From positions 1-54,846 of the forward strand of contig JAJBAV010000017.1 of NCBI GenBank assembly GCA_020532085.1: DNA of 54,846 nucleotides. Direction: 5' to 3'. Under the pieces are notes generated by a model. The model ran no database searches. It was not told the DNA's origin and saw only the letters and a list, made by a program, of their open reading frames with translations. The position numbers and the translations under genes are program-made. How positions within the stretch are numbered: the stretch's first letter is position 1; each line of letters begins with the position of its first letter. The DNA comes from Candidatus Cloacimonadota bacterium (GTDB taxonomy: Bacteria; Cloacimonadota; Cloacimonadia; Cloacimonadales; Cloacimonadaceae). Below are positions 1-8,134 of this stretch, one piece after another.

Positions 1-13
1 AAAGCGCAAAATG

Positions 14-73
14 TGTGGATAACTGAGCTTTTTCAGGGTTCATGTTGAGAATATTTGAAAAAATTGTGGATAA
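14..73. promoter_or_regulatory. Pair of perfect DnaA boxes
   Basis: TGTGGATAA occurs at 14-22 and again at 65-73, in the same orientation and 51 bp apart. Its complement TTATCCACA is the consensus DnaA box. The stretch between them is AT-rich, with T and A runs. Two perfect 9-mers this close are unlikely by chance, so a replication origin, a dnaA promoter or another DnaA-controlled site probably lies here or just outside the left edge. No dnaA, dnaN or gidA gene is visible in the window to settle it. Confidence 0.6.
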
Positions 74-148
74 CTACAAAGTAGATCCTGGAAAGCTGGA
101 CTCTTTGGTATTACGCAAAGGTCTTACCCGGTTTGTTCCAGGGATGGT

Positions 149-169
149 ATCCGGCGGGTGAACCCGGAT
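149..169 (-). terminator. Weak hairpin after the bat operon
   Basis: A 6-bp stem (ATCCGG/CCGGAT) with a 9-nt loop begins two bases after the stop codon of the hydroxyacid dehydrogenase gene. There is no T run after it, so it is at best a weak or Rho-assisted terminator. Confidence 0.25.
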
Positions 170-170
170 C

Positions 171-1127
171 TCAGTTGACCCGGGCAGGCGGTTCTGTTCC
201 CTGGATCACCGCGATGGCGTTCTCCGCGGCCATGAGGGCCATTTTGGTGCGAGTCTCCACCGACGCGGAACCGATATGGGGCAGCAATACGGCGTTATCC
301 TGCGCAAGAAGTTCAGCCGGGATTTCCGGCTCGTGTTCAAAGACGTCCAGTCCGGCGGCGAAGATCCCGTTGTCCCGCAATGCCTCTATCAGCGCGGCCT
401 CGTTGACGATCGGACCCCTGGCGGTGTTGACTAGAACGGTATGAGGCCGCATCAGGGCAAGCAGTTCAGCGTTGATCAGATGCCGGGTGGCAGGGGTCAG
501 AGGAGCGTGGATGCTGATGAAATCAGAACTGGCGCAAAGATGGCGGAGGTCGGTGCGTTCATACTTGGCAGAAACGGTTTGGGGATCGATGAGGGGATCG
601 AACCAGAGCACCTTCATGCCGAAACCTTCGGCACGTCGGGCCACGGCGCTGCCGATGCGGCCCATGCCGATGATCCCGAGGGTTTTGGCAAAAACATCCA
701 CACCCAGCATCAGCATTGGGCCCCAGCCCTCGAAGCGGCCCGCGCGCACAAAGCTGTCTCCCTCCACCACGCGTCTGGCACAAGCGAGCAGCAGCGCCCA
801 GGTGAGGTCGGCAGTGGATTCCGTGAGCACACCGGGGGTGTTGCAGACCACGATGTTCCTGCTGCTGGCATATTCAAGATCTATGTTGTTGTAGCCCACG
901 GCCAGGTTGGAAACGCATTTGAGCTTCGGAGCCGCGTCCAGCAGTTCCCTGTCGATCGTGTCGGTAAGCAGGCAGAGCAATGCCTCTGATTCTTTCACGG
1001 CCGCTAAGAGCTGTGCTCTGGTTATGGCCTGGTCGGATGCGTGGATGGAAAGGGAAAATACTTCCTCCAGACGGTCCAGTGCCGGCTGGGGAATGTTTCG
1101 GGTAACAAAGATTCCAGGTTTGGGCAT
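171..1127 (-). CDS. D-isomer-specific 2-hydroxyacid dehydrogenase (glyoxylate/hydroxypyruvate reductase type)
   Basis: 318 residues, the usual family length. It should reduce a 2-oxoacid to the D-2-hydroxyacid with NAD(P)H in the cytoplasm. The Rossmann motif GMGRIG follows TLGII near residue 155. The catalytic Arg lies in NTARGPIVNE, the Glu in FEHEPE and the His in LPHIGSAS, all in family order. The start ATG has GGAG six bases upstream. It lies 15 bp downstream of batE and so is probably the last gene of the MoxR/Bat operon, although no functional link is obvious. Overall similarity to GyaR-type glyoxylate reductases is strong, but phosphoglycerate, lactate or hydroxypyruvate substrates cannot be excluded from sequence alone. 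Confidence 0.88.
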   Translation of the reverse strand: MPKPGIFVTRNIPQPALDRLEEVFSLSIHASDQAITRAQLLAAVKESEALLCLLTDTIDRELLDAAPKLKCVSNLAVGYNNIDLEYASSRNIVVCNTPGVLTESTADLTWALLLACARRVVEGDSFVRAGRFEGWGPMLMLGVDVFAKTLGIIGMGRIGSAVARRAEGFGMKVLWFDPLIDPQTVSAKYERTDLRHLCASSDFISIHAPLTPATRHLINAELLALMRPHTVLVNTARGPIVNEAALIEALRDNGIFAAGLDVFEHEPEIPAELLAQDNAVLLPHIGSASVETRTKMALMAAENAIAVIQGTEPPARVN

Positions 1128-1142
1128 GTCAAACTCCTAAAA

Positions 1143-1910
1143 TTACTGGCCGGGTACCACAAGTTCAACGGCTTGGCGGTCGATCCAGCCGCTTAGCCCG
1201 TCCGGAAGCACAACCTGAAGCTGTGAACCTGTTTCCGTCTTGACAGTTACAGTGGTGGCCGGGACCAGTTCTTTCAACGTCCTGCCCGCGGCGGGCGCGG
1301 AACGCAGGGCAACTGAACTTAAAACCACCGCCCTGGGATTGTGCTGCCAGCGGTTGATTTTTACCAGCAGGGTGCCGCCAAACACCAGCAGCAGCAGGCC
1401 AAAGATCAGCACCAATAGCACCGGAAGGCCACGTTCCCGGTCCGGTGGATAGTGAAAGAGCAGATGCAGGCTGAGCGTGGTTAGCAGAGCTGTGATCAGG
1501 ACAATCAGAGCCAGCCGGTCCAGTGACAGGAAAGCGTAAACGCCAAGGAAAAGCTGCACCAGATAAGGCTGCTGTGGTTCCCGGGGCAGGGTGGGATCGA
1601 GCGCGTGGATGTAAACCAGGTTTTCCCGGGCCGGGGAGTGGCTGGAATCGATGTTCAGGGCGCGCAGGAACTGGAGCACGGCCTGGCCTTGGTTGCCCAG
1701 GTGGTGATGGCAGACGCCCAGATCGTAATACAGGTCTGCGTTTTGAATGCCTTGCTCCGCAAGCGGGGCCAGCCTGGCGAGGGTGGCCGCGTAACCGGGG
1801 TGAGAAACCTGAAGGGAATCGCTGGGCAGCGTTTGCAGCGAAGCGGGTTGGCTCTGCGCGCCCAGGAAGACAGCAAGCAACAGCAGAAGCATTGTGGGGA
1901 GCTTATTCAC
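1143..1910 (-). CDS. batE: BatE-like TPR and SH3-domain membrane protein
   Basis: 255 residues. An N-terminal signal peptide (MLLLLLAVFLGAQS) is followed by TPR-like helices around residues 40-105 (DLYYDLGVCHHHLG, AVLQFLRALNIDSS). Two hydrophobic segments follow around 118-140 and 160-185, then a C-terminal SH3-like domain ending in LPDGLSGWIDRQAVELV. This architecture matches BatE of Bacteroides-type aerotolerance operons. The start is GTG, supported by GAGGAG five bases upstream and a GTGA overlap with the batD stop, which indicates translational coupling. The TPRs probably mediate contacts with other Bat proteins; the exact role of BatE is not established. Confidence 0.8.
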   Translation of the reverse strand: MNKLPTMLLLLLAVFLGAQSQPASLQTLPSDSLQVSHPGYAATLARLAPLAEQGIQNADLYYDLGVCHHHLGNQGQAVLQFLRALNIDSSHSPARENLVYIHALDPTLPREPQQPYLVQLFLGVYAFLSLDRLALIVLITALLTTLSLHLLFHYPPDRERGLPVLLVLIFGLLLLVFGGTLLVKINRWQHNPRAVVLSSVALRSAPAAGRTLKELVPATTVTVKTETGSQLQVVLPDGLSGWIDRQAVELVVPGQ

Positions 1911-3733
1911 TGCGTCTCCTCATGTGCCTCAGTCCCCGTTGCCTCAAATTTGCGGGGCTTTCCGTTGCCAAAGCGGTGGCGGCTGAGGGCCTGAACCAAC
2001 AGGCGGAGTTTCATAAGAGCCCCGTCCAGGCCTGCCGCGTCAGCTCCGCCAGGCATGTAGCGCGCCTTTTGGCAGAGCAGTAGGAAATCCTCGATCCGGT
2101 CGATCAGCTGCGGCGGCAGGTCCTTTTGCCGCAGGGCGCTCACCAACTCCTCGGTGCCCAGGCTGCGGGATACCCCAAATTTTTTGGCCAGATATAGCGT
2201 AAGCCCGCTTTCGGCCAGGGGATAGAATTCCGGGGATAGCTTGCCGGCGGCGTCCGTGGCCTGGCGCAGATACCTGTTCAATACACGGTTGGCTGTTTTC
2301 TGCGCGAAGGCCGCTGGATCTTCCCTGCTCAGGCGCAGGTTGTAGGCCATGATGCCTGAGACGATCAGGGAAACAAGCATGGCCGCCAGGATCATCCAGA
2401 ACCAGGGCCGGAAGCTGAACGGCCGGAAATCCGGGTAAGCGGGACGGTTCAGCAGAGGGTTCATGGTTTTCGGGGCTTCTCCTTCCAGCAATCCGGAAAA
2501 GTATGAAAGCACGTTGCCCTGCCTCACTTTCACCGTTTGCGCCTGGCCCCGGAAAGTTTTAAAGCTGCCGCTGGCGGTGTCGAACCAGCTGAAAGTTACT
2601 CCGGGCAAGGTGTATTCCCCGGTCTCGCGTGGCAAAAGGGTATAATTTATCTGGCGGGTGCCTTCCAGGGGATTGCGCAGGTTGTCATCCACACTGGGTT
2701 CCGAGACCTGAAACTTGTCCACGGCAGGGAATGGCGGCGAGGTGAATTGTCTGAAATTTCCCTTGCCGGAGACCTTGACACTGCAGGTGATGGCCTCCCC
2801 CAAAGTTATTCTGGGGCTGGAATAGCCCTGGCTCACGCTGAAATTTCCCACGGCGCCGGTGAATCCTGCCGGCTTGCCTGCGGGCAGCGGTTTCACGTTT
2901 ACATAGGCCGGTGAGGAATCCACCTTGCGGTTCAAATAGCTGTAGTAGCCGGAAAACTGGATCCTGCCGGTGAGAGTGGGCATCTGCAGGCGTCCGGCGG
3001 TCTGGGGGAAAATCGCCGAACGCTTGATCAGGGCGCGCTGAAAGAGGCGGCCTTTATACTGGACGTCCTCGTAATCGAGGTTCTGAGGCTGATCGTAAAC
3101 TGACTTGCCGTAGCCGGGATAGTCAGTTTCGTTTTCCGAAAAGAAGGAATCCATCCGCTGATCGGTGTATATGTAATAGGAAACGATGGCCGGCTCGCCC
3201 AGCCAGACGCTCTGGCTTTCCGGCAGGCAGAGGAGCACCGTCTCACCCTGGCCGCGACTGCGGTCTGGATAGATGCCTCCAAAGGGGTCGTAGTAGGGAT
3301 CAAGACTGTGCTGCTGGGGCGGCGGAGTGGTGGTGGCGGCGTCTTCCACGGTAACAGAAAGGTCAGGGGTGGTGTATTCCCTTCCCCCGATCCGGAGCCT
3401 GAAGCCCGGGACCCTGAAGACGCCTGCCTTTTGCGGCAGATAGATGTAGGTGAAGGTTTTGGTGTGGGAGCTGGAAAACGCGCCATTGATCCAGGAACTC
3501 TGAACCCCTGAGCTGCTCAGCACATTGCGGTAACTGAAGCCCGGAACCTGTGGCGCGGCGGGGGCCGCCAGATCGAGTTTTCTATCGCTGCTGACCTTCA
3601 GTTCCAGCTGCAGCTGGTCGGAAAGCCCAATGGTGCCATCGCGCAGAGAAGACGAGACTTTCACGTTTTGGGCCGCCAGCGCCGTGCAGCAGAGCAGCGC
3701 GAGCAGAACGGCGAGATACTTTTTCACCACCAT
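1907..3733 (-). CDS. batD: BatD oxygen-tolerance family protein
   Basis: 608 residues. A signal peptide (YLAVLLALLCCTALAAQ) leads into a long periplasmic beta-rich region. The family hallmark of BatD appears early: VKVSSSLRDGTIGLSDQLQLEL, then a repeated pattern of extracellular-type beta domains. One transmembrane helix lies near residue 445 (WFWMILAAMLVSLIVSGIMA), followed by a cytoplasmic helical tail of about 140 residues. It is transcribed between the TPR gene and batE and overlaps the TPR gene by 10 bp. BatD proteins are thought to work with the von Willebrand proteins BatA and BatB at the inner membrane, but the biochemical role is unknown. The start ATG was preferred over two in-frame GTGs directly after it. 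Confidence 0.85.
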   Translation of the reverse strand: MVVKKYLAVLLALLCCTALAAQNVKVSSSLRDGTIGLSDQLQLELKVSSDRKLDLAAPAAPQVPGFSYRNVLSSSGVQSSWINGAFSSSHTKTFTYIYLPQKAGVFRVPGFRLRIGGREYTTPDLSVTVEDAATTTPPPQQHSLDPYYDPFGGIYPDRSRGQGETVLLCLPESQSVWLGEPAIVSYYIYTDQRMDSFFSENETDYPGYGKSVYDQPQNLDYEDVQYKGRLFQRALIKRSAIFPQTAGRLQMPTLTGRIQFSGYYSYLNRKVDSSPAYVNVKPLPAGKPAGFTGAVGNFSVSQGYSSPRITLGEAITCSVKVSGKGNFRQFTSPPFPAVDKFQVSEPSVDDNLRNPLEGTRQINYTLLPRETGEYTLPGVTFSWFDTASGSFKTFRGQAQTVKVRQGNVLSYFSGLLEGEAPKTMNPLLNRPAYPDFRPFSFRPWFWMILAAMLVSLIVSGIMAYNLRLSREDPAAFAQKTANRVLNRYLRQATDAAGKLSPEFYPLAESGLTLYLAKKFGVSRSLGTEELVSALRQKDLPPQLIDRIEDFLLLCQKARYMPGGADAAGLDGALMKLRLLVQALSRHRFGNGKPRKFEATGTEAHEETQ

Positions 3734-4356
3734 TTGCCTGATCCTTGGGGGCCTGCCTGGCCCGGCTGCTGCCGGTCGCGAGCTTCCTGCTGGTCCAGCG
3801 CGTCCAGCTGGTTGCGATACTGCTCCTGGTCTTCCTCTGATGGTGGGTTCGGAGGCGGTAGCTGATCCTGCTTCTTGTCAGACGTTGGTGCCGGAGGTGG
3901 CGGTTTATAGCCCTGGCGTTTCAGCACCAGTTCGTAGTTGGACTTGGCATCCTGATCATCCGGGTCCAGCAGCATGGCAGATCTGTAAGCCTCCAGGGCG
4001 CCATCCAGTTTTCCGCCGCGGTAGAGGGCGTTGCCCCGGTCATAATGGAATTGAGCCACCTTCCCTTTTTCCTTCAGCGCAGCGGCCTGGCTGTTCACGC
4101 TCTCGTCGTAGTTTCCGGTTTTGAATTGAGCTTGGCCCAGGCTGTTTTCCGGGATGGGGTCGCCGTCCGTGGGGTCACGCAAAGAAGACCAGGTTTTCTC
4201 TGCCTGCCTGTAGTTACCCCGCTTGTAAGCGGCTGAAGCCAGGGCATGGCGGACCACCCCGGGGCGAAAGAGGAGTTCGAACAGCAGAAACGCCAAGATC
4301 AGGAGGCTGACGATCAATATGATCTTCATGGACAGGGTGAGGCGCTGCGGTTTCAT
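3724..4356 (-). CDS. BatC-like TPR protein
   Basis: 210 residues. A single N-terminal membrane anchor (IILIVSLLILAFLLFELLF, about 10-30) is followed by three TPR-like units (residues about 40-145, e.g. NSLGQAQFKTGNYDESVN and DGALEAYRSAMLLDPDDQ). The tail is rich in Pro, Gln, Asp and Glu and ends in GSGKWW. The start ATG forms an ATGA overlap with the batB stop. Position and layout correspond to the TPR gene (batC) found between batB and batD in Bacteroides and Leptospira operons. It is probably a periplasmic scaffold for BatA/BatB. The acidic, proline-rich tail may be disordered. Confidence 0.75.
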   Translation of the reverse strand: MKPQRLTLSMKIILIVSLLILAFLLFELLFRPGVVRHALASAAYKRGNYRQAEKTWSSLRDPTDGDPIPENSLGQAQFKTGNYDESVNSQAAALKEKGKVAQFHYDRGNALYRGGKLDGALEAYRSAMLLDPDDQDAKSNYELVLKRQGYKPPPPAPTSDKKQDQLPPPNPPSEEDQEQYRNQLDALDQQEARDRQQPGQAGPQGSGKWW

Positions 4357-5327
4357 TTGCGTTTCCTGGTTCTGCGCAAAGGCAGGATGAAGCTTTCGGC
4401 CAGCAGCAACAGCAAGGCTGCCGCCGCGGGAATTGAATACTGGTCCTTTAGCGTGGTCAGATTGCGGCTGCGGTCCCAGCCTTTTTCCGCATTGTAGATG
4501 TCTTGGAGAATGCTGTCCAGTTCTCCCTGTCTCGGCGTGATGGTGAAGTACCCGCCTTTGCCGGTCGCGGCGATCTCACGCAGTTTGCGGGCATCCAGTT
4601 TGGAGAGGATCTGCTCGCCCGTGGTGGTATTGCGCACCAGCGTTCCTTCCTCTTTGCCCACACCCATGGTATAGATCTTCACACCCTGGGCGCTTAGCCG
4701 TTTGGCCCTTGTGAGGGCTTCCTGGCCCAGGTCCTCCCCGTCGGTGATCAGCAATAGCACGTTACTGCCTCCCGCACCCAGAAAACCTTTCTCCGCCAGG
4801 GCCAGCGCCTCGCCGATGTCCGTACCCGGCCGCGCCGCCGAGTTGGTGCTCAATCCGCCCAGCATCAGTAAAACGCTCTCGTAATCATCCGTGAGCGGGC
4901 ATTCCATGGTGGCAACCCCGGCGAAGGAGATCAGGCCCACCCGGTCGCCCTTGAGCCTGTCGATGAAAGCGCTGATCTGCAGTTTGGCCCTTTGCAGCCG
5001 CGAAGGAGTGATATCGGTGGCGTCCATGCTTTTGGAGATATCCAGGCAGATCATGATGTCCAGCCCGCTGCTGTCAAAATCCCTGGTCTCGTAGTCCCAT
5101 TGCGGGCGCAAAAGCGCGAGCACGATGAAGACCAGGGCCAGGATGGCCAGGGCGGCTTTCAGGGCTTGGAAAAAGGGTGAGTGGTTGCGCAGGTATTCCG
5201 TGTAGAATGAAGTTTCAGCGAAGCGGGCAAAGCGTTTGCGCCGCCTCCGCTCCAGCAGCACCACCAACAGCACCAGCGGGATCAGAACCAGCAGCAACCA
5301 GAGATGGCGGGGAAAGAATACGTTCAT
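4353..5327 (-). CDS. batB: BatB von Willebrand factor A membrane protein
   Basis: 324 residues. Two N-terminal transmembrane helices (LWLLLVLIPLVLLVVLL near 10-26; ALAILALVFIVLALL near 58-73), a VWA domain, and a C-terminal helix (AALLLLLAESFIL). The MIDAS metal site is intact: DISKS (DxSxS) near residue 95, a Thr-containing segment near GTDIGEAL, and ITDGEDLG. Start ATG has GGAG seven bases upstream; four bases separate it from the batA stop. VWA proteins of this type display a metal-dependent binding surface and are partners of MoxR AAA+ ATPases, which is consistent with the moxR gene at the head of this operon. Confidence 0.88.
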   Translation of the reverse strand: MNVFFPRHLWLLLVLIPLVLLVVLLERRRRKRFARFAETSFYTEYLRNHSPFFQALKAALAILALVFIVLALLRPQWDYETRDFDSSGLDIMICLDISKSMDATDITPSRLQRAKLQISAFIDRLKGDRVGLISFAGVATMECPLTDDYESVLLMLGGLSTNSAARPGTDIGEALALAEKGFLGAGGSNVLLLITDGEDLGQEALTRAKRLSAQGVKIYTMGVGKEEGTLVRNTTTGEQILSKLDARKLREIAATGKGGYFTITPRQGELDSILQDIYNAEKGWDRSRNLTTLKDQYSIPAAAALLLLLAESFILPLRRTRKRK

Positions 5328-5331
5328 CGGA

Positions 5332-6327
5332 TCACTCCGGCAGCACCGGCATCACCAACAGGCGCAGAACTAGCTCCAGCAACAGCAGCGCGAAAGCCGC
5401 CCACAGCAGCGGCATGAACTGCTCCATCCAGATATAGCGCACCTGCGCCTTGTATTCCGTGGTTTCCAAGGTGTCGATCTTGTCCATGATCCGCTTCAGC
5501 TGCTCGCTGTCGCTGGCCTGGGCCGCAGTTCCGGTGCCGGTGATCTGTGCCACCCGGTCCAGCGTTTCCATGTCCAGTTCCACAAAAGTCTTGCTGTAGA
5601 AGGTGCCAAAGCGGGGATCGGTGATGGGAAAATCCACATAGCCGTTGGTTCCCACGCCGATCGGATACACTTTGATCTTGAAAGAGCTGGCCATCAGCGC
5701 GGCGGTGGCGGGATCGATCTCGCCGGTGTTGCTCACCCCGTCTGTGATCAGGATCACCACCTTGCTTTTGGCGTTGCTGTCCTTCAGGCGGGCCACGGCC
5801 TTGGCCAGGCCCAATCCGATCGCAGTGGCGGAGGCAGACTGGTTCACCTCCAGGCGTCCCAGCTGTTCAAGCATTGAGATGTGGTCGTAGGTAAGCGGGC
5901 TCTGCGTGAGGGCGTATTCGGAAAATGCCACCAGGCCGAAACGGTCGTTGGGGCGTTTGGAAATGAAGTCCCGGGCCACTTTCACGGCTGCCGCCAGTCT
6001 GTTTTGCGGGGCAAAATCCAGCGCCAGCATCGAGCCGCTGATGTCCACGGCCAAAACTATGTCCACCCCTTTCTGGGTGATGTCACGCGTGCCGCGTCCC
6101 CAGCGGGGCTGGGCCAGCGCCAGGATCAGGCAGAGGAGGGTGAGGGCGCGCAGCGCGGGAAACAAGTGTCTCCAGAATTTGCTCTCGCCGGCAACCTCCC
6201 GCAGCAGGCTCAGCCGGGTGAAGGGCAGCCGCGGCTTACGAGCGCTCTGCCAACGGGTTTGCCACAGCCAGTAAAGCGGGATCAGCAGCAAGGCCAGCAG
6301 CCACCAGGGATGCGCGAACTTAAGCAT
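5332..6327 (-). CDS. batA: BatA von Willebrand factor A membrane protein
   Basis: 331 residues from the chosen ATG; a longer upstream frame exists but would run far into the preceding gene. The protein begins MLKFAHPWWLLALLLIPLYW, a typical BatA start with a membrane helix, and has a second helix around 60-75 (LRALTLLCLILALA) and a C-terminal helix (MPLLWAAFALLLLELVL). The MIDAS motif is DISGS in VLAVDISGSM, with ITDGVSNTGE as the later metal-site element. The ATG overlaps the stop of the preceding gene by 8 bp (ATGCTTAA). It is paralogous to batB next to it; the pair probably forms a hetero-assembly in the inner membrane. Confidence 0.88.
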   Translation of the reverse strand: MLKFAHPWWLLALLLIPLYWLWQTRWQSARKPRLPFTRLSLLREVAGESKFWRHLFPALRALTLLCLILALAQPRWGRGTRDITQKGVDIVLAVDISGSMLALDFAPQNRLAAAVKVARDFISKRPNDRFGLVAFSEYALTQSPLTYDHISMLEQLGRLEVNQSASATAIGLGLAKAVARLKDSNAKSKVVILITDGVSNTGEIDPATAALMASSFKIKVYPIGVGTNGYVDFPITDPRFGTFYSKTFVELDMETLDRVAQITGTGTAAQASDSEQLKRIMDKIDTLETTEYKAQVRYIWMEQFMPLLWAAFALLLLELVLRLLVMPVLPE

Positions 6328-7234
6328 CGCCGCCTCCCACCTGAGCCAGTTTCCGCCGCGCTTCCTCCACCTCAAAAGAACGCAGCCAACCGCGCAGCCA
6401 TTCTTCCGCTTCAGCGGCCTCTTCAAAGCCGGGCACATATTTGGCGAATTTCACCCGGTCACAAAGCCGCAGAAAGCCCAGAACCTCATCCGCTGAATCC
6501 ACCCGGATACGCTGAGTGACCCAGTTGATCTCGGAAGTGGACATCTCCAGCGCTGCAAAGCGGTATCTGCGCTCCAGGAACTGCCTCAGGATCTCTGACA
6601 GGCGGTAGTGCTGAAGCTTGTATTGGCCGTGAAGCATCAGTTGCTCATCACGGAGGGCGTCGAGGCTGCTGAGGGCAATTTTCCAGGCCGGATCCGGAAT
6701 GACGGGTTGGGATCCGGCGGCTTCCGGAGCGGTTGTTTTGGCCTCCCGGTGCTTGCGCAGCAGGCTAAAGAGGATGCCGGCCAAAGCTACGACCAACAGC
6801 AACGGATAGAGCCACCAGGGCAGCTGTAAAGGATACTTGCGCAGGGGTTTCAGGTCCACCAGCAGCGTGTCCGCCTCCGCCCGCACGGGGATGATGTTCA
6901 GCCGGAAACGATCGGTGAACAGCGGTTCCGCCGCGGGGTCAACCGTGCTCACCTTAAGGGCGGGAAAACTGTGGGAACCCGGATACAGCGGCACGATGGT
7001 CACTTTCAGCCAATCCTCACCGCGGGGGCTTTTCTGCAGTTGCCAGCTGGAAACATGGAATCTGGTAAGCGTGTCAGGCACCGCCACACTCTTCAGGTCG
7101 GTTGTGTGCCTGATCTCCAGTTCAAAGCGGTCCCCCACGCTCAGGTCATCCGCCCCAACCATTTTCTGGATTAGTCCCTCCGCGGCGGTGAGCGCCATCC
7201 AAAGCGTGATCAGCAGCGCCAGACTCCTGCTCAT
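6320..7234 (-). CDS. Bat-operon membrane protein of unknown function
   Basis: 304 residues. A signal peptide (SLALLITLWMALTAAEG) precedes a periplasmic beta-rich domain of about 110 residues that resembles the N-terminal domain of BatD (VGDRFELEIRHTT). One transmembrane helix lies around 140-160 (LPWWLYPLLLVVALAGILFSLL), then a cytoplasmic helical domain of about 140 residues with Trp- and Arg-rich helices. Genes of this layout sit between DUF58 and batA in many MoxR operons. It overlaps the DUF58 gene by four bases (ATGA). I can name no enzymatic activity; a membrane partner of the DUF58/VWA proteins is the likely role. Confidence 0.7.
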   Translation of the reverse strand: MSRSLALLITLWMALTAAEGLIQKMVGADDLSVGDRFELEIRHTTDLKSVAVPDTLTRFHVSSWQLQKSPRGEDWLKVTIVPLYPGSHSFPALKVSTVDPAAEPLFTDRFRLNIIPVRAEADTLLVDLKPLRKYPLQLPWWLYPLLLVVALAGILFSLLRKHREAKTTAPEAAGSQPVIPDPAWKIALSSLDALRDEQLMLHGQYKLQHYRLSEILRQFLERRYRFAALEMSTSEINWVTQRIRVDSADEVLGFLRLCDRVKFAKYVPGFEEAAEAEEWLRGWLRSFEVEEARRKLAQVGGGDA

Positions 7235-8127
7235 CCGCGCGGCCTCCGGCGCCGCTTCCGTTTTTCAAAGAAAGAGAGCAGCGCTTTCACCGCCGAATCG
7301 CGGTTGCGGATTAGGATATGGTCCACCTGCATCGATTTGAGTTCCCGGGCCAGCGCTTGTTGCTGTTTCGTCACGCCGGCTTCAAAGGCTTTGCGCACGC
7401 TGCCATGGGAGCTGTTCACATAAAGCGTGGCACCGGTTTCGGGATCGCGCAGGTTCAGGATCCCAGCGTCCGGCAAGCTAAGCTCGGCCTCGTCCAGCAC
7501 CTGCACGGCGATCACGTCGTGTTTTTGGGCCAGCAGGCGCAGGGCTTTCTGGTAGCCGGAATCCAGCAGGTCGGAAAGGATGAAGACCACCGAGCGTTTT
7601 TTAAGGATGCGGCTGGCGAAGGTGAAAGCTTCACCCAGAGCGGTACCCGTATGTTTCGGCTCCAGGTAGAGGACGTCCCGGAGGATCTCCAGCGCCTTGT
7701 TTCGGCCTTTGCGCGCTGGCAGATACTTCTCCAGTTGGTCGGAAAACATGATCAGCCCCACCTTGTCGTTGTTCGAAAGCGCGGAAAAGGAGAGCAGGGC
7801 AATGATCTCGGCCACGCGTTCCTGCTTGAGAGCGATTGCGGTGCCGAAACTTTGGGAGGCGGAAACGTCCACGATGAAAAACACGTTCAGTTCACGGGTT
7901 TCCTGGTATTTCTTGATGTAGGGGAAGCCCAGACGGGCGGAAACGTTCCAGTCGATGTCGCGGTAGTTGTCGCCGCTCTGGTATTCGCGCACCTCGGCAA
8001 ACTCCAGTCCCTGTCCCCGGAAGCTGGAGTGGTACTCGCCGCTGAAAGTTTCGCTAACGCTACCCCGGGCCAGGATCTCGATCCGTTCCACCCGGGCCAG
8101 GATTTCCGCCGGTGTGCGGGCTGGCAT
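7231..8127 (-). CDS. DUF58 domain protein (VWA-like partner of MoxR)
   Basis: 298 residues from ATG 8127. An upstream in-frame TTG at 8157 lacks a ribosome-binding site and would overlap moxR, so it was not used. The N-terminal half has the DUF58 signature GLEFAEVREYQSGDNYRDID followed by WNVSARLG. The C-terminal half has a VWA-like fold with a DxSxS element, VDVSASQSFG. No signal peptide or membrane helix is seen, so it is cytoplasmic. It lies directly downstream of moxR. In this family the DUF58 protein is regarded as an adaptor that brings the AAA+ ATPase to its clients. Confidence 0.88.
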   Translation of the reverse strand: MPARTPAEILARVERIEILARGSVSETFSGEYHSSFRGQGLEFAEVREYQSGDNYRDIDWNVSARLGFPYIKKYQETRELNVFFIVDVSASQSFGTAIALKQERVAEIIALLSFSALSNNDKVGLIMFSDQLEKYLPARKGRNKALEILRDVLYLEPKHTGTALGEAFTFASRILKKRSVVFILSDLLDSGYQKALRLLAQKHDVIAVQVLDEAELSLPDAGILNLRDPETGATLYVNSSHGSVRKAFEAGVTKQQQALARELKSMQVDHILIRNRDSAVKALLSFFEKRKRRRRPRG

Positions 8128-8134
8128 GGCTGGC

